From Dissophora ornata (Eukaryota > Mortierellomycota > Mortierellomycetes > Mortierellales > Mortierellaceae), in NCBI GenBank assembly GCA_025201705.1, contig MU617511.1, positions 1-11,718 on the forward strand: a stretch of 11,718 nucleotides of DNA. The letters run 5' to 3'. The position numbers and the translations under genes are program-made. Positions 1 through 9,603 of this stretch are shown here, piece by piece (position 1 is the first letter of the stretch; every line of letters starts with the position of its first letter). The notes under the pieces are model-generated. The model ran no database searches, had not been told where the DNA came from, and saw only the letters and a list, made by a program, of their open reading frames with translations.

Positions 1-3000
1 GAGGAGGAGGGAATGCACGGATAGAGGTCTATTCGCATCTTCATGTCCATTGGCCATGGCCCCATCTTCGACTCGACTTTTTTGTACAGATTATTCACCT
101 CTAACGTGTGCAATGAAGGCAAAGAATATATCACAATTAGCATGCGCAGGTCCTTTGATGGGGTCACTCGGTCGGATTCTAGTCAGACAGCTCGAACGCA
201 CAAGCCATCTGCCCGCCTTGGTCAACAAAAAAAAAAAAACAAAGAAACCTAAATTATCAACACCAATAAATGCGGAGCATATATGTTGTCGACAGGAAAA
301 ATAATCAAGGCAGATGATCGACTAAACCGAACGATGCATGCCTCTAGTCGCGCTTCTACCCCACAACACTCGAAACGCTCTTTGCCCGCCCGCTCTTTCC
401 CCATCCTTTGGTCAATTGGAGCCTTCTCTATCCGATTTTTTTGCATTAATTGGGCGACGGAGGGGAGAGTAAGGCAAAGCATAAACAGGCAGAAAGAAAA
501 AAAAAAAAAAAGTAAATAATACCCGGCAGGGCTTTTCATGCATTCGCGAACCCTTGTTACCAAAGACATATGGCTGTCTCTATTGGCAAACCCCCCCTGA
601 GGCCCGCAACTTTAAAAGTGCTATTGCCACGTACCATTGATTATTCAAGCAGTCGAGATTTACCCTCGTGGACAGTTGTTCACTCACTCCTCTTTCACAG
701 TGGGCGGCAAGTCATTCACTCGGATCATGATCATTGGCGTTTAGTGTCAGGAATTGCAAGCCCCCGGAGGATCCGGAACCCATGTTTACCCCTTCATCTG
801 ATAGCTCGCGTGTTGAGTCGGTTTAAGCGTAAATTAGCCAACGGACCCCCACATGGCTGTTGAAGGGTGATAGTGCATGAACAGTAATGCAGCAAATAAA
901 ATGAACCTTGACTATTAAGTAGTAACAAGAAAAAATCTCCAAAGGATGGTGGATTGACCATAAAAGTCCAACCTCCAGACATGCGGTAATGTGACTTTGT
1001 CGTAGGACCTGAATATCGCTGACTACTGCTGCCTTTTTGCTTATCTTTAAACAAGATGTGGAGTGCTCTGCCTGGTCACCCGCTCGTCTGGCGCTTCTTG
1101 GAGGTCGCGCCTTGTCCTTCAGCCCACAGTGGCCAGTTCTTGCTGCAGTTCACGTCATGCCACGCATATGAGTGGAGGGCTAGAGGTGCCCATTTGGAGA
1201 TGAGAGCCCAAAGGAAAGGAGAGAGGTGGCGCACAAGTTCATGTGCGATATCTGAAACGATTCATGTGATGGACGCGCGGTGATTGGTCAGACGACAAAA
1301 AAGGTGTACACTTTTTCTGCCAAAAAGGGTCATATTGAATCCCATCCTCAAGCACGCGTAGACAAAAAGAAAAAGGTTGCCTGATGCCTTCTCGATTCTA
1401 ACGCTGGCACGAGTTTTTTTTTTTTACTTTTAGATACTGCCGTCTCATATGTACGGGCATATATTTTTCCCTTCAGCAGCATGAAAATGGCTGCCTGCTT
1501 AGATATGTGCATGCATTTTGCAGTAAAAGATTTGTTGTTGTGCCTGAGCAAAAATCTCCGGCCGGCCGTTCTTGTTTCTTTTGGAGGCTCGGCTAACCAT
1601 TTGAGCCTGTCTTGACATTGATTTCATGGTCCCCTTGGGTATGTTTATTTTTATTTTTCTGTTCAGAAGCGGGATCATGCCGTTGGATGGAAGGGTGTTC
1701 TTGGAACCGGTTTCTGGGGCTTTGCGTTCCTTTTTTTTTTTATTTTTTGCGAGACAATTTTTGTATGGTTTTGTGAGGTTTGGAGTCACCGGTATAAACG
1801 GGCGAACAGCCCAGAAAACGTGTCCTTTGGACCGACGAAACCCTCTCTCTCTGTCTCTTTGCTCTCTTGAACAGTAATGACTCTTCTTTCTTTTGGAGCG
1901 ATTGGGCCTTAGGACTGGTCAACAAGAACAAGGCTAGGAAAGCGTGGCATCCCAATCTTCACGGTTACTGCTTTGCATATCTCTTTATCCTCATTCTCTC
2001 ATTCGTTCCAGGTCTCCAGTAAATAGCGCACGAAGAAAGAAAAAGATTTCCAACTATCGTCCTCGTCCTTGTTCATCCTAATACTAGTCTGACCTATACT
2101 GTAGTCGATTTTTTCTCTTTAAACCTATTTTCTGTAGCAGACCTGGAGAACATAACAAGGTTTGAGCAAGGGGGAGTGTCCTCGCCTTGGGTGACAGAAA
2201 CTGCAATAAAAATATTAAAAAAAAAGAGAAAGAACCCTGTTGGAGCGCCTTGGAGCGCTTTTTTTTTCCAGGAGACAGAAGACAATCGACGTGGAGAGGG
2301 TTCCGCGTGCGTGTAAATAGTCTAGCTGTGTACTAGTGCGGGAAGCGCGAGAGGGGTAATGTAGGAGGATTATGTTACAGCTATGGTATCGTTTTCTGTG
2401 TCTTCCTTACCTTGTACTGTACTCGCTCAGACAAGGTAAAAAAAACGCTCGGTGCTTGCTGTGTGAACCGTAGATTGGGATGATTTCTTGATGCGAGAGT
2501 TCCTCTCTCCTGCCAACCAGCCTCCGATCTGTGTGATGCAGCCAAGATGCACACTCCCTAGGAAGGATTGCTCACAAGCAGCTGCAGCGATGGAGCAAGC
2601 GACAATCTTCTTACATTAGCCCATTATGGACTGATTGGTTATTCGTAGCTCGACAGCTGTTAGTAGTTATACAAACAATCCACGGTCCAGAGGATTCTCT
2701 TTCGATGTTGCGCGCTCAGGGGTACATGAACCAGGGAAGCAATACCTTGCGGAATAAACATCATGACAACAGAGAGCATGGGTACCGCGATCGGTGTGGC
2801 CCCTGCTCAGATTTGTTTAATCTTGTTTGTAGTAGTAGTAGTAGTGAAGTACCTCGTACTCATATGCCGAACTTTTGGACAAGATTGAAATATAATAACA
2901 GACATCACTATTCAGCAGAACCTGGGAAGAAAAACCAAAAGAAAAACCACATTGCTCATTAAGAAATTTTCTGGTGTATACATGATGCATTCTACGCTAT

Positions 3001-3267
3001 CACTCCTTCCTCCCTCATGAACCCCTTGCTGCAGCTACTGATGCTGGTGTCTTGATGATCTCCGTCGGCATACATGTCGAGAATATGGTCCGGGGACAAA
3101 CAGAGAAGCAAACAAGGAAGAGAGACTCTACAAGGAGATATGGCCGGTGTAGACATCCTCCATCAAAAAAGGGTCGACCGTGCATGTCCTTCAGAGAGGC
3201 AAGATCTTGCTTCTGTCAACGCGCCTCTGTCTTACATTGCGTCACACAGAGTTGATTCGATGGATTC
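1..3267. other. Gene-free stretch with homopolymer runs
   Basis: I recognise no gene, RNA gene or mobile element here. Open frames on both strands are about 100 codons or shorter, overlap each other freely, and show no family motif, as expected by chance at this base composition. Visible structure is A13 at 227-239, A15 at 497-511, T12 at 1414-1425, T11 at 1731-1741, A9 at 2217-2225 and T9 at 2259-2267. A 10-bp direct repeat (TTGGAGCGC followed by C or T) lies at 2240-2259, and a GTA triplet repeat at 2829-2846. Hydrophobic-looking translations around 500 and 1730 come from these poly(A)/poly(T) runs. Small exons of an unfamiliar gene could be missed by eye. Confidence 0.6.
2829..2846. repeat. 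GTA trinucleotide microsatellite
   Basis: Five GTA units followed by GTG, uninterrupted, inside non-coding DNA. Nothing in the surroundings suggests a function. Confidence 0.8.
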
Positions 3268-3290
3268 TTTTTTTTTTTTTTTTTTTTTTT
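3268..3290. repeat. Poly(T) run, 23 nt
   Basis: An uninterrupted run of 23 T on the plus strand. It could be a slippage-prone spacer, a nucleosome-depleting tract, or the fossil poly(A) tail of a minus-strand retroposed copy. No target-site duplication or recognisable element body is visible beside it, so the origin is undecided. Confidence 0.9.
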
Positions 3291-4274
3291 ACAATTGAGG
3301 AGATCATTCGTGTCGCATGGGTCATTCTCCCGTCGTGCTCTTACGCAAATTTAAGAGCAATGCTTGCTGCACGGATGCATCTATCGGCAATTGCCGAAAG
3401 CATATTGGTCTCTTTGACCTTCAATTTAACAACGTGCATCAGTATTTGCGTTGTGCGACGCCTGATTTGACTCTAGAACTTGAAAGCTAACTTTTCTTCA
3501 CGGTATACTATCTGCTAGTTTCGCGGTATACTCAAGGCGGGCGTTCTCAGAGGGCTGTGGGACTCCGCTGTGCGCTTTCATACCGCAATCACAACATCAG
3601 ATGTAATTTCGAGGTGGTTCTTGATAAAGGGGGGTGTTGAAATCTGTTGGTGTGGTTTTGGATTCTTTTTCCTTTCATTCTTTTCTCCGGAGCCCTGACT
3701 TCGCCTTTGTCATGTTGAGCTTGGACGGGAGATAGCGATCCCTAGATCCCTAACTTTAATTTTCCCTGGACACTTCAAATCGGAGCTAAAAACGAAATCG
3801 GGTTCAACGCGCGCTAATTTCACTCAACTTCCATGAAGGGACTTTTTTTTATTTTTATATCTGCAATACAACTTCGTGCTGGTGCTCGTGCGCAATTGTG
3901 CGCAATGGTATCTCCTCTGATCACCTCTTCGCCTCTTCAGCCTGTTCTTCACGTCAACAACAGCAAAAATCAGGGAGCAACGAAACACGCCGTAATCAAG
4001 GTATATATCCTTTTAGGGTAACTGAAATCAGGGGCGTACTGTACCGTGCTCAGCGCACCTCCCTCAGGTCTCCAAAACGCCAGATGCCTTGGATGTTTGG
4101 GCAACAACAATCCGCGCCTCTTCTCGCGATGACAGTGACAACACCATGCTGCTGTACACAAGGCAACAAGGAAATACGCTGCATGTACACCGTGCATCAT
4201 GCAATGGGAGTATTTGATGGTGTTCGCTCGAACCTGTTCCCGTTTCTTCCACTCACGGAAATGGTCGTCGTCTC
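3291..4274. other. Stretch without a confirmed gene; small palindromes and one weak candidate ORF
   Basis: No recognised gene. It contains a perfect 14-bp palindrome (TCGGCAATTGCCGA) at 3384-3397 and a 9-bp direct repeat CGGTATACT at 3501-3509 and 3524-3532, each copy holding the palindrome GTATAC. TGCGCAAT occurs twice close together near 3891-3905. The best coding candidate of the whole left part is here: an ATG at 3833 opening a signal-peptide-like segment, a possible 67-bp intron at 4001-4067 (GTATAT to CCTCAG), and a stop at 4215-4217. It resembles nothing I know and is described under findings, not called as a gene. Confidence 0.5.
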
Positions 4275-4302
4275 GAACGTCAACGCGTTTTGTTGAGCGT
4301 TC
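4275..4302. repeat. Inverted repeat (hairpin)
   Basis: GAACGTCAAC at 4275-4284 is the reverse complement of GTTGAGCGTTC at 4292-4302 apart from one bulged base, across a 7-nt loop. The right arm is also the first part of the adjoining 16-bp tandem repeat. Confidence 0.65.
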
Positions 4303-4339
4303 TAGATGTTAAGCGTTGTAGATGTTGAGCGTTCTAGAA
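4292..4339. repeat. Tandem repeat, three 16-bp units
   Basis: Three consecutive 16-bp units occupy 4292-4307, 4308-4323 and 4324-4339. The first reads GTTGAGCGTTCTAGAT. The second differs by two substitutions and the third only at its last base. The first and third keep a TCTAGA core. It lies in non-coding DNA and directly precedes a second repeat family. Confidence 0.9.
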
Positions 4340-4365
4340 ACGTGCCAAGTTTGAGGATGAAATTT

Positions 4366-4486
4366 CGCAAATGTTGACTATTGGCACGAGCGCGAGCACG
4401 ACCATTACGCCCAGCTTCTCCTTATCAATTCCGCAAATGTTGACTATTGGCACAACCACGGCCATAACGCCTAGCTTCTCCTTATC
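4366..4486. repeat. Two diverged copies of a 55-61 bp direct repeat
   Basis: Copy one is 4366-4426 and copy two 4432-4486, offset by 66 bp. Both begin with the same 22 bases (CGCAAATGTTG followed by ACTATTGGCAC) and end with AGCTTCTCCTTATC. The middle differs by a 6-bp indel and several substitutions. No open frame runs across both copies, so this looks like a duplicated non-coding unit. Confidence 0.88.
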
Positions 4487-4587
4487 TCCTCATTGTTCCC
4501 TCTCAACTAGGCAATCTAGATGGTACGAAACGTTAGAGGTTAAATGAGAGATGAACGTGCGCTCTTGAAGAGTTTGAGTATAGGTGC

Positions 4588-4612
4588 TTTTTTTTTTTTT
4601 TTTTTTTTTTTT
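4588..4612. repeat. Poly(T) run, 25 nt
   Basis: The longest homopolymer in the window, 25 T on the plus strand. The same interpretations apply as for the run at 3268, and no flanking duplication is evident. Confidence 0.9.
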
Positions 4613-7600
4613 ACTTTCTTATTAAAAATCGGTACTGAATCTTCAAAGAGTTTCCAAACAAAACGCAATGGATCGGGCTCAGCATTTGAGTGCGACCAAA
4701 CACAACACTTGGTATCATGCAACACGATTTTGTTCGGGTACTCGTATCTCTCATTTTTCTGTTCCAACGATCGCGTTAAAACTAATAGACATTCAGGGTC
4801 ATCCCGTAAATTGTTGTTTGTTTTAACTCGGATATATTAAGCTGCCGAAAAGCCATTGATGCCCCGTGTATGCGGAGTCGGGAGGATGTTGGCACTTTAT
4901 TCATTTCATAAACAGAGGTGGAAGCACATTCTCGGAAAATATTATATTCGTTGCTTGAATAACATCAATGTCAACAGCAATCAACACGACGCGTCGAACC
5001 ACGGAAAAACAAAACAAGAGTGAGGACAAAGCACCAGCTACGTAGCCTATGATGGCCGACTGCATATCCTCCAAGTGCGCAGTCCTCGGGCGACCACAAG
5101 TTGACATTTAGAAACAGACAACTGTTTGTGTCCATGTTGACGCTATTATCCCAATGATTGCGTATACCTGTAGTACTGGCCCTGCAAGAGCGGCAAAGAT
5201 CAATTGGGCGTCTTGGTTCCCCCTGATCCGCCCGGGTAGAGTTCAGCCGGCGGTGTTGGAATCTAGGATCAGGTCTTGTGGCGATTACTCGGCATTGAAT
5301 ATGAGGGCGCGTTTGCTTCCACTCCAGTCCCAAAGCTCGATTCTAAACGGCATAAACGTCACTATAGCCTGAAGATCTCGCGCTCAAGAAGAGAGCGGCG
5401 AGAAATGTATCCCTGGCATATGTTGGTGGCTTTGGTACAGTATGACGATTACAAATATTATACACACGCAAGTTTACGAGATTAGAGCGTGTTTTCGGTG
5501 CAGTATTCGCATCGCTGGATATGTCTGCCCTTGCGCAATCGCAATCATAAACGTGTGGTCCAGACATGATTCTGAGACCATTATACGGGTGTTCCTGAAT
5601 TTTACAATTGAACTGTCTACATTCAAATTTTTCGCGCCTTAGTAAGCTCAGCCAGCTTAGCCCTCCCATTATTCAACTCTCTCACTAACATTCCTCTTAT
5701 CCTTTCCCCTGGAATTCTCAGTTATAGTCCTCTATCCAAGTGGTTTTTCCTGTTGCGGCTACGAGATACAATACTAGGACGAGTTACGTTTGTATGCAAT
5801 GCACTAATGCGAAAATATATCATGAGCTGCATCCAAGCCACGATACGATGCAGCACTGCCTACACTCGAACCTCGTTAACCTGCATTCGGCGTCCTCAGC
5901 CCAATTGTTTCAATAATCGATCAATTGAAAACAATGACAAAGACAAAGAAAAGTGATCTGTAGCAAACAAAAGGGTTGTCTTTTGACCTTAGTTTGGCTT
6001 TATTGCACTTGGCGGCGCAATGATTTGATGTGGACAACGACTGCGTATCCCAAAATATGAACTAGCGTCCAACCCCTGCCCCGTTGCCACACGCCAAGTA
6101 TATACCGGAACACGAGACGCCAAGTCGTACAAACAGCCTTCGATAAAAAATAGCCTGACAAGAATAGCATACATTTTTTTGGCGGTGGATTCTGAGCGAT
6201 GGTGTGAGGGAGGGAGGCTATTGTTCCAAGGTCAATGTTGTAATGCTCTGGACTGCTCGTTCATGTTATTTCGTCATGTAAGTCCTGCTCTCTCTCCTTG
6301 TCGTCTCATTCTCGTTTCCGCAAGATATACAATGCGCCCACCTTGTTGTTTACGCCTCGCTGTTTGCCACCATGACCCATCGACCGTATTTTTTCTTCCC
6401 ATTCAAAATAAAATGGAACAAATAAATGAGGTCGAGACACAAGTGTTGTCAACTGAGTGCACAATTGCCGTTGCTGCGGCGACCGACGATCGATCGCTTC
6501 TTTTGGTGTAGCCTTCATGACATCACCTTTTCTCATAGTTTCCTTCTCGGAACATAATTGCCTTTGACCCGAGGTTGCACACTTGGCCTCCTAGCTTATA
6601 AATCTCTCTCCACGACGCGGAATCGCGGAGCATAGCGGCACAAATGCCGGTACACGTAAATGTGGTCATGAGGTGCTTTGCAGAAGAGAGGGGGGGGGAG
6701 GAGGCTTGGAAGTGATCGAAGGAGTCCTGTTTTCAGCGTCTTGCAGAAAGGTAGGCTTTTATTTCGCCTGCGCATTTATTCGGCTTATGAATCGAACATT
6801 TTTGCCGTCATTTCGGGTCACAAAACAACAAAGATACAGAGAGCGGCGCCCACATGTACGCGTGGATTGTGTTGTGGTCAGCTGGATCTGAATAATGGCA
6901 CCAAGGAAACTTTCCGACGCCTGTTACACAAATAGAGTTTATATGTCGCTCGAAAAGTATATACATTGTCAATAACCGACAAAATAAAGTAAAGCCCTTC
7001 AATTGTTGAACTTGCCTGTTGTTGAAGCGACTTGGATACGAGGGCGGGCGCATTGATTTTGGGCTCCTTGGGTTAACAAAGGTGTCGGACATGGGATGAG
7101 GGACATCAGGCCTCTGCGTCGTCATCGTGCTTCGTACAACTGTGCAACAAAGACTCGCGTCTCTGCTTCGTGTCCGTCAGGCAGCATCAGGTGGACATGT
7201 ATTCAAACAATCGATTCCAGAACCAACAAAACAGCTCTGTGGTACATAAACGGGGCAAAATACGCTGGCTCATTGTCGAAACCACAAGAAGGATGACTGG
7301 CATGCTGGATAGAATGATCTTCGGCTCTGTTGCAGGTGTGCGGCGCGCGATATTTCCGTAACCTTGCAGCCGCAGTCTCTTTACCTTTCACGAAAGAAAG
7401 AATAAAATCAAGACAAGCTGCACAATGCATTGTACATCGAATGCATGATTGCACATTGTACACTTTGTCGTGGGTTGTTGTGTACCCTTTTCTGTGTGTT
7501 ATTTTTAACGCCAAGCATGAACGCAGCTCTAAAAAAACGCGAATACTTGGCACCAGAGGCTACGCCCTAGACCAACTATTTTATTTCCGTTCACGCGGAC

Positions 7601-7830
7601 AATTTGCTGACAAAAATATAATCGAGGCTGAACAGTACCCTCAACAAGAAAAAGGACGTGTGGAGAAAGTCATGCGAGTTTTTAAAAGAGGATCTATATT
7701 CACAACGCTATTATTCAAAGAAACCTCGCTAGAATTTTTGTGTCCTGGTCTTTCACAAAAACGGAGATGAAAATAGAAAGGTTATGGCATGCTCTATCCA
7801 AATAAAGCTCTCTCGATGTATGGTACACCC
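4613..7830. other. Gene-free stretch
   Basis: No gene recognised. Open frames exist (minus 4971-5333, plus 6179-6511, minus 7203-7553, plus 7330-7770) but overlap one another, match no family I know and show no splice pattern building a domain. The plus frame at 7330-7770 is the longest, about 150 open codons, and has AATAAA at 7801-7806. It opens without an ATG near its start and is within chance expectation. Small structures: a stem-loop TAAGCT-CAGCC-AGCTTA at 5643-5659, a G-rich run near 6690-6710, and a 12-bp palindrome ACAATGCATTGT at 7422-7433 with CATTGTACA occurring twice nearby. Confidence 0.55.
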
Positions 7831-7901
7831 CTTGAAATCAAGAGAAAAATCGTTTAAAGGAAACCTTTGATCCAATTATACGATGGAAGGATCGCATCCT
7901 T
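7831..7901. repeat. Cluster of three short stem-loops
   Basis: Three small inverted repeats within 71 bp: CTTGA-AA-TCAAG at 7831-7842, AAAGG-AAA-CCTTT at 7856-7868 and AAGGAT-CGC-ATCCTT at 7887-7901. They sit about 320-390 bp before the start codon of the SRPBCC gene. The stems are short, so this could be chance. No protein-binding site is recognised. Confidence 0.4.
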
Positions 7902-7959
7902 GAAATAACATAGCCTTCTCCCTTGCATGGCTTCATGGAGTGTGCAACACAGAAGACGA

Positions 7960-8220
7960 CGAGGAGATGGAGGGGACAAGAGTGTGAGAGGGAGAGGGGG
8001 AGAGAGAGGCCAGATTCAGCGCCCCGCAACGGGTGTCGATCACAACAAACTTTTACACTACCTTCGCTCTTTTATATCTGGTTCTCTCACATCGCTCTTG
8101 ACCACCAATCATCAGCTATTACACTATCCACGATTGACCATACGCGAACTCCGCCCTTTCCAGTCGCTTTGACATTCATAACCCTACACCTCACAGAGGA
8201 CAATCTTATACCCACCACAT
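7960..8220 (+). promoter_or_regulatory. Presumed promoter and 5' UTR of the SRPBCC gene
   Basis: The last 260 bp before the start codon include a strongly purine-rich GA/GGA tract around 7960-8010, a TTATAT-like AT-rich element near 8071-8077, and a CCAAT motif at 8105-8109 (context ACCACCAATCATC). Their position suits a fungal promoter. The transcription start cannot be placed from sequence alone. No start codon in frame with the gene lies between an in-frame stop at 8170-8172 and the ATG at 8221. Confidence 0.4.
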
Positions 8221-9603
8221 ATGAAAGAGAACAAAGCCAGTATCACCATTGCGGCTCCTCCGCACGAGGTCTGGAAAGTCCTCACAGACTTGCCACACTA
8301 CCATGAGTGGAACCCTTTATTCGTGCAGGCCAATGGCACCATCGAAGGTAAACCTTTTTGTTCGCCACTATCCAGTTAAGCAACATCGACCATAGACAAG
8401 AGACACTTGAGAAGGCTGATGCCAAGAGTATGATTTTATCTTTCAACATCTCGAACAGAAGGGGAATCATTGCACATCAAGATGCGATTGCCAATCACGA
8501 TCTTTTGCGGAGCGCCGTTGTGTAAGTGCCCTTCAAACGAAAGAAACGAATTTGATCTGCGAAAAATAATAATGCGGGGACATGGTTGTTAACGGTCTTG
8601 TCTGCTGTGTAACACACAAAACCAGCGTACTCCTGGTCGCCAAGGATCATCAAGGTCGTGCCAGAATCGCTTCTAGAATGGTTTGCACCGGCAGCTGGTA
8701 TCAAGGGCTTCATCGACGTGAGTTTCGCTATAATTTTCTATCCACCAGGATTCACCCTTGGCATCCGTCATGAACAATAACAACAGCAACAACAAAAAAA
8801 TTCTAGTTACTTATTTTATTACTTGATTCGCCTACAAAAAAAAATAGGGAACACACTATTTCCAACTAACAAGTATCCACGGTGGTGCCTTCACAGAATT
8901 CACTCAAGGAGAGCGATACGAAGGCTGGGGAACCGGTCTCTACTCCGGTCTCGGAACCATGCAGGATGCCCGCCGGGGCTTCGTCGCCATGAACAACGCG
9001 CTGAACCTTGAAACAATGCGAAGGTTAGAAGAGTCTTCTGGGGAACATACTGACAACACCAGGAAAAGAGTCAGGGGGGAGGAGGATGAAATTGCTCAGC
9101 TTGATATCAGCGACCCGGTGGCTGTCGCGACACTACGCGTTAGGGCTGTAACGCGGCGTGCATTAGTGACTGCCGATGGAGAGGCAAATGAAGAAGCAGA
9201 TGCGACACTCAAGACAGATCAGGAAGTAAAAGATGCAGCAATTTCGACGTCTAATGAACTCGCAGTCGCTGCTGCACGATCACCTGCAGAAAAGCCAGAG
9301 AATCGCACGAGTATTATTGGGGCTGTTTCTTCCCTATTCAGTTCCTCTAAGCCCTCGCCCTCTGATCGCCTCCCTCCATCTTCTTTCAAACCCGACCTGG
9401 CTTCAAAGACTGTCCTTGAGGAACAGGGAGAGACTGTAGAGGTTGAAGGTGAGAGATACGATGATGCAGCCGCCGAGGAAGAGGAAGAGGAAGTGGAAGA
9501 GGAGGATCTGGCGGCAAAGATGGAGCGTGAAGCGAAGAATGCTGAGCGCATCGAGTTGGATCTGGGCTCGACTGATATGAGTCTTGGAGATTTCAGCATT
9601 TAG
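8221..9603 (+). CDS. SRPBCC/polyketide-cyclase-like domain protein with acidic C-terminal tail (4 exons)
   Basis: Exons 8221-8347, 8459-8521, 8626-8717 and 8848-9603 join in frame to 345 codons plus stop. All three introns (111, 104 and 130 bp) are GT-AG with donors GTAAAC, GTAAGT and GTGAGT. Residues about 5-150 look like an SRPBCC (Bet v 1/START-like) fold: a first strand ASITIAAPP, the helix and loop EVWKVLTDLPHYHEWNP with the family's Trp-Asn-Pro, a GTIEEGESLHIKMRLP strand pair, GTHYFQL, and a closing helix RRGFVAMNNALNLETM. Such domains bind hydrophobic ligands in a cavity; the substrate here cannot be told. Residues about 155-345 are a charged Ser/Ala/Glu-rich tail, probably disordered, with an almost uninterrupted Glu run at about 303-314 followed by a short predicted helix. 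Typical single-domain members are about 150 residues, so the tail is unusual. The start is the only in-frame ATG after an upstream stop. Location is probably cytosolic or nuclear; no signal peptide or membrane segment is seen. Function unknown. Confidence 0.88.

Noticed and set aside
249..569. Minus-strand frame of 106 codons with a Phe-rich hydrophobic segment resembling a signal or membrane anchor
   Set aside because: The hydrophobic part is the reverse reading of the A15 run at 497-511; no other coding sign.
3970..4296. Overlapping frames on both strands (plus 3898-4296, minus 3970-4200)
   Set aside because: Mutually exclusive frames without family similarity; the only arrangement with plausible splicing is reported as a weak finding.
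4901..5107. Minus-strand frame with a membrane-like segment (AIIGYVAGALSSLLF) and AATAAA overlapping its stop
   Set aside because: Only 68 codons, no upstream exons that build a PQ-loop or other membrane family, and the resemblance is compositional.
4971..5333. Minus-strand frame of 120 codons
   Set aside because: No recognisable motif; overlaps other equally open frames; within chance length.
6808..7125. Minus-strand frame with TGVGKFPW, suggestive of a nucleotide-binding loop
   Set aside because: A short chance match; no surrounding hydrophobic strand or further GTPase/ATPase motifs.
9219..9599. Minus-strand Ser-rich frame of 126 codons opposite the SRPBCC gene
   Set aside because: It is the antisense shadow of the Glu/Ala-rich tail (GAG/GAA read backwards gives Ser-rich sequence).
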